A stretch of DNA of 8,812 nucleotides from CF-113 sp035716135 (GTDB taxonomy: Bacteria > Chloroflexota > Ktedonobacteria > Ktedonobacterales > Ktedonobacteraceae): positions 1 to 8,812 of the forward strand of contig DASTKD010000309.1 of assembly GCA_035716135.1 (NCBI GenBank), given 5' to 3'. Below, piece after piece: positions 6,393 to 8,812 of the stretch. The translations under genes were made by a program, and so were the position numbers. Every line of letters starts with the position of its first letter. Within the stretch, counting starts at the first letter, position 1. Below the pieces are notes generated by a model. It was not told the DNA's origin, did not search any database, and saw only the letters and a program-made list of their open reading frames with translations.

Positions 6393-8812
6393 ATGTCGCG
6401 TTCGCTTAGTGCTAAAAAATTGACTGCGGTGCTACTATTTCTTGTCCTCTGCGCCGGTGTTCCACTCGCTACCTTCATCACGCATGTGGGACATTCCGCG
6501 CACGCTGCATCCAGTTCCCTGCCCTATCATAAATTCGCGGATGGGCCGTATCATGTGAGCGGGAACCAGATTATTGGCGCGGACAACACACCGTACATTT
6601 TTCATGGTGTGGGGCGTGATGGGTTAGAGTTTGAGTGTACCGGCGATCCATTCCTCGATAGCGCACACCTGGCCTTTATGGGTCCGGGAACCAGCGGCCC
6701 CGGTGCGACATACTGGTGGGGCAATACAGTGCGCCTACCGTTGTCTGAAAGTATCTGGCTTAACGGGGACGCTAAGGCTCAATGTACTGCCGCGCAGTAC
6801 CAGAATCTTATCTCGACAGTTGTAAATACCATAACGAACACTTTGCATTTGAACGTGGTAATCGCTTTGATGTGGACCGACGCTGGCGGAACAGCCACTG
6901 GAGCCGGCGCTGGCTTTGATATGGCCGATGCAGACAGCGTGACATTCTGGACGCAGGTTGCAGGCATCTATAAGAGTAATCCCAACGTGCTGTTCGAACT
7001 CTACAACGAGCCGCATCCCACCACCTGGGCTTGCTGGGCAACAGCATGTCCAATCACCGATACTGATACTCTCAAGGGCGCTCCTTACACCTATACAGGT
7101 GTCGGTTTGCAAGCCCTTGTCAATACCGTGCGCAAGGCCGGAGCAACCAACGTGGCTATCGTTGCGGGTATGAACTGGGGCTACGATTTGAGCCAGGTGC
7201 CTGCCAATCCCATTACCGATAGTGGAAATAATCTTGCCTATGATACTCATCCATATAGTCCCTACGCTGGTAAAACGCCCGCCGATTGGGATGGTTCTTT
7301 CGGCTTCCTGACAAAGACAAAACCTGTCATGTCGCTCGAGAGCGGTGAATATGACTGCGGCAGTCAATATATGGGTCTGCTGCTCAACTACCTGGATGCG
7401 CACCAGATGAGCTGGACAGGCTGGGCCTGGTTTTCATCGGGGTCTGTCTGTGGCTATCCGCAGATAGTTACCGACTGGCAAGGCACTCCCTCCTCGCTTA
7501 TGGGAGTACAGGAATTAGATCAACTGTTGACCTATGCAGGCCAGCCTATTCCTCCTCCTCCCACTCCAAGCCCGACCTCGACCCCTATTCCCAGCCTGGG
7601 TGGCCCGGTCAGTAAGATCTGGTACTTCCCGGAGGGACGTGCGGGCAATGGCTTCAAAGAATGGCTGACGCTTGAAAATCCCAACAGTACGCTTTGCACC
7701 GTCACCATTGCCTACCTGGCTCAACCAGACGGCAAGCCAACCTACACCGTTACCAGATCGGTCAACGTGCCTGCTACCTCGCGTATGACGGAATGGGTCG
7801 ATGGCGACCTGGGTACTTCACCCAACGGGCCGGGTATCTCCGATGCCGCGCAGATCAACGTCAACACGGGAGCCACGCCCGGTTGCACAGGCATTGTGGC
7901 GGAACGCCCCCTGTACTTCAATTTCACCCATCCTTACACCAATAGTGGCAGCGATGTAATCGGTATGACCAAGCTGGCTACCACCTTCTACTTCGGCGAC
8001 CTGCTCGAGGGCAATCAACCCGGCGGCGGCAGCTACTCGTCGTATATCACGATCCTCAATCCGGTCGGCGGTGGGCCGGCAACCGTGACCGCGAAATACT
8101 ATTCCGGTGGCAACCTGGTCGCCACTCAGAATGTCAATGTTGCTGGTGGCTCGCGCGGCACCATTACCCCTACCAACGTGCCAGCCCGTTCAGTAGTGGT
8201 AGTGACTTCGACGGCTCCTGTGGCTGTTGAACGGCCTACGTACTTTGGCGGCATTAACGGCGGTCAGGCAGGTATCGTCTCCGGCGGGGCCGATGTAGTA
8301 GGTGTGCAGACCCTGTCTAACGACTGGCTGTTCGCCGAGGGCTACACCGCCCAGCAGTTCCAGGAGAACCTGGTAATTGCGAACGTTGACCCTGTTAATA
8401 AGCCGGCCACCGTCACTATCGCTCTGGAATCTTCTAACGGTGGCACACCTGCCACTTACACTGTCACGGTCAACCCCAATAGCCAGGTGGTCTGGAACGT
8501 GAACAGTTTCCAGAAGAACCAGTCGCTCTCTGCCGAGGTTACATCAACCGGCGCGAACATCCTGGTTGAGCGCGAGATGTACTTCAAGTACCTCCACAAT
8601 GCCAACGGACGTAGCCTGACAAGTGTTGGCGGCAGCGATGTGCTGGGCCAGCCTGGGCCAACCGCCCTCAACAACTACGGTTTTGCCGAAGGGTACGTTA
8701 ATGTTGGCTATGACGAGTGGTTGACCATCCAGAACCCAACCGCCACGCCAGAAACCATCAACATTTCGATTGTTAATGAAGCGGGTGGCTACTTCACTAC
8801 TGCGGTGAAGGT
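6393..8812 (+). CDS. Secreted GH5-type glycoside hydrolase with C-terminal repeat modules (3' partial)
   Basis: The frame runs from ATG to the right edge without a stop: 806 codons plus two bases. Residues 1-38 are a signal peptide (basic start, hydrophobic 11-30, AHA before A39). Residues 45-380 match a GH5 TIM barrel: IFHGVGRDG, NTVRLPL (R114), LFELYNEPH with acid/base candidate E206, YDTHPYSPY (H286), PVMSLESGEY with nucleophile candidate E316, and WTGWAWFSSG. Residues 384-404 are a Pro/Thr/Ser linker. From about 409, beta-rich modules repeat, each with an aromatic-x-x-EG start, a (V/A)ERxxYF motif and a closing GxDVxG; three are complete and a fourth is cut off. GH5 enzymes hydrolyse beta-linked cellulose, mannan, glucomannan and others; the neighbourhood points to mannan-type glycan but does not prove it. 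The modules probably bind carbohydrate or the cell surface. The codons of the module region look more GC-rich than those of the NGH-repeat gene. Confidence 0.9.
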   Translation, partial: MSRSLSAKKLTAVLLFLVLCAGVPLATFITHVGHSAHAASSSLPYHKFADGPYHVSGNQIIGADNTPYIFHGVGRDGLEFECTGDPFLDSAHLAFMGPGTSGPGATYWWGNTVRLPLSESIWLNGDAKAQCTAAQYQNLISTVVNTITNTLHLNVVIALMWTDAGGTATGAGAGFDMADADSVTFWTQVAGIYKSNPNVLFELYNEPHPTTWACWATACPITDTDTLKGAPYTYTGVGLQALVNTVRKAGATNVAIVAGMNWGYDLSQVPANPITDSGNNLAYDTHPYSPYAGKTPADWDGSFGFLTKTKPVMSLESGEYDCGSQYMGLLLNYLDAHQMSWTGWAWFSSGSVCGYPQIVTDWQGTPSSLMGVQELDQLLTYAGQPIPPPPTPSPTSTPIPSLGGPVSKIWYFPEGRAGNGFKEWLTLENPNSTLCTVTIAYLAQPDGKPTYTVTRSVNVPATSRMTEWVDGDLGTSPNGPGISDAAQINVNTGATPGCTGIVAERPLYFNFTHPYTNSGSDVIGMTKLATTFYFGDLLEGNQPGGGSYSSYITILNPVGGGPATVTAKYYSGGNLVATQNVNVAGGSRGTITPTNVPARSVVVVTSTAPVAVERPTYFGGINGGQAGIVSGGADVVGVQTLSNDWLFAEGYTAQQFQENLVIANVDPVNKPATVTIALESSNGGTPATYTVTVNPNSQVVWNVNSFQKNQSLSAEVTSTGANILVEREMYFKYLHNANGRSLTSVGGSDVLGQPGPTALNNYGFAEGYVNVGYDEWLTIQNPTATPETINISIVNEAGGYFTTAVK
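7617..8812 (+). repeat. Four tandem C-terminal protein modules of the GH5 enzyme
   Basis: Approximate units are 7617-7967, 7983-8312, 8319-8648 and 8673 onwards (truncated), with a period of about 110-120 residues. Shared landmarks are WYFPEG / FGDLLEG / WLFAEG / YGFAEG at the start; EWLTLENP / YITILNP / NLVIANV / EWLTIQNP; AERPLYF / VERPTYF / VEREMYF; and GSDVIG / GADVVG / GSDVLG. Similarity is at protein level and the DNA has diverged, so the duplication is old. The module type is one I recall from secreted proteins of Chloroflexota and Actinobacteria; I do not assign a family number. Confidence 0.8.

Noticed and set aside
6735..7403. Antisense open frame of 222 codons opposite the GH5 gene
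   Set aside because: It lies wholly opposite a well-supported GH5 catalytic domain, has no family resemblance and no ribosome binding site; it is a shadow frame.

Overview
The window looks like part of a bacterial chromosome from a monoderm with large secreted proteins, most likely a Ktedonobacteria-type Chloroflexota member. This is inferred from four things: moderate GC content, PQQ-like propeller proteins, an Egghead-like glycosyltransferase, and Pro/Thr-linked C-terminal repeat modules of the EG...ERPxYF...GxDVxG kind. No rRNA or other phylogenetic marker is present, so the placement is tentative. Every convincing gene is on the + strand.

Layout: (1) 2-901, the 3' part of an exported PQQ-binding-like beta-propeller protein. 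(2) 996-2240, a membrane-anchored GH26-type glycoside hydrolase with a Ser/Thr/Pro linker. (3) 2241-2661, a non-coding stretch holding an 86-bp MITE-like palindromic element that can fold into a three-way junction. (4) 2662-3600, an unrecognised protein with Asn-Gly-His tandem repeats and a C-terminal two-helix membrane hairpin. (5) 3587-6181, overlapping the previous gene by 14 nt and starting at TTG: a one-polypeptide fusion of an Egghead-like GT2 membrane glycosyltransferase with a GH113-type hydrolase domain predicted to lie outside the membrane. (6) 6182-6392, an intergenic region with a good sigma-70-type promoter whose -35 is enclosed by a 7-bp dyad. (7) 6393 to the window end, a secreted GH5-type hydrolase with a Pro-rich linker and at least four C-terminal repeat modules. 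It is still open at the window edge.

The functions fit together. Characterised Egghead enzymes are beta-1,4-mannosyltransferases, and GH5, GH26 and GH113 all include beta-mannanases. The likeliest reading is a synthase-dependent exopolysaccharide locus for a beta-mannan or glucomannan-like polymer. In this reading the polymer is made and extruded by the fusion protein, with the NGH-repeat membrane protein as a candidate co-subunit. Its own GH113 domain, the anchored GH26 and the secreted GH5 would then trim or remodel it at the cell surface. The families and catalytic motifs are visible in the sequence; the polymer identity and the cooperation are inference. A plain plant-mannan degradation role for the two separate hydrolases remains possible, but it would not explain the GT-GH fusion.
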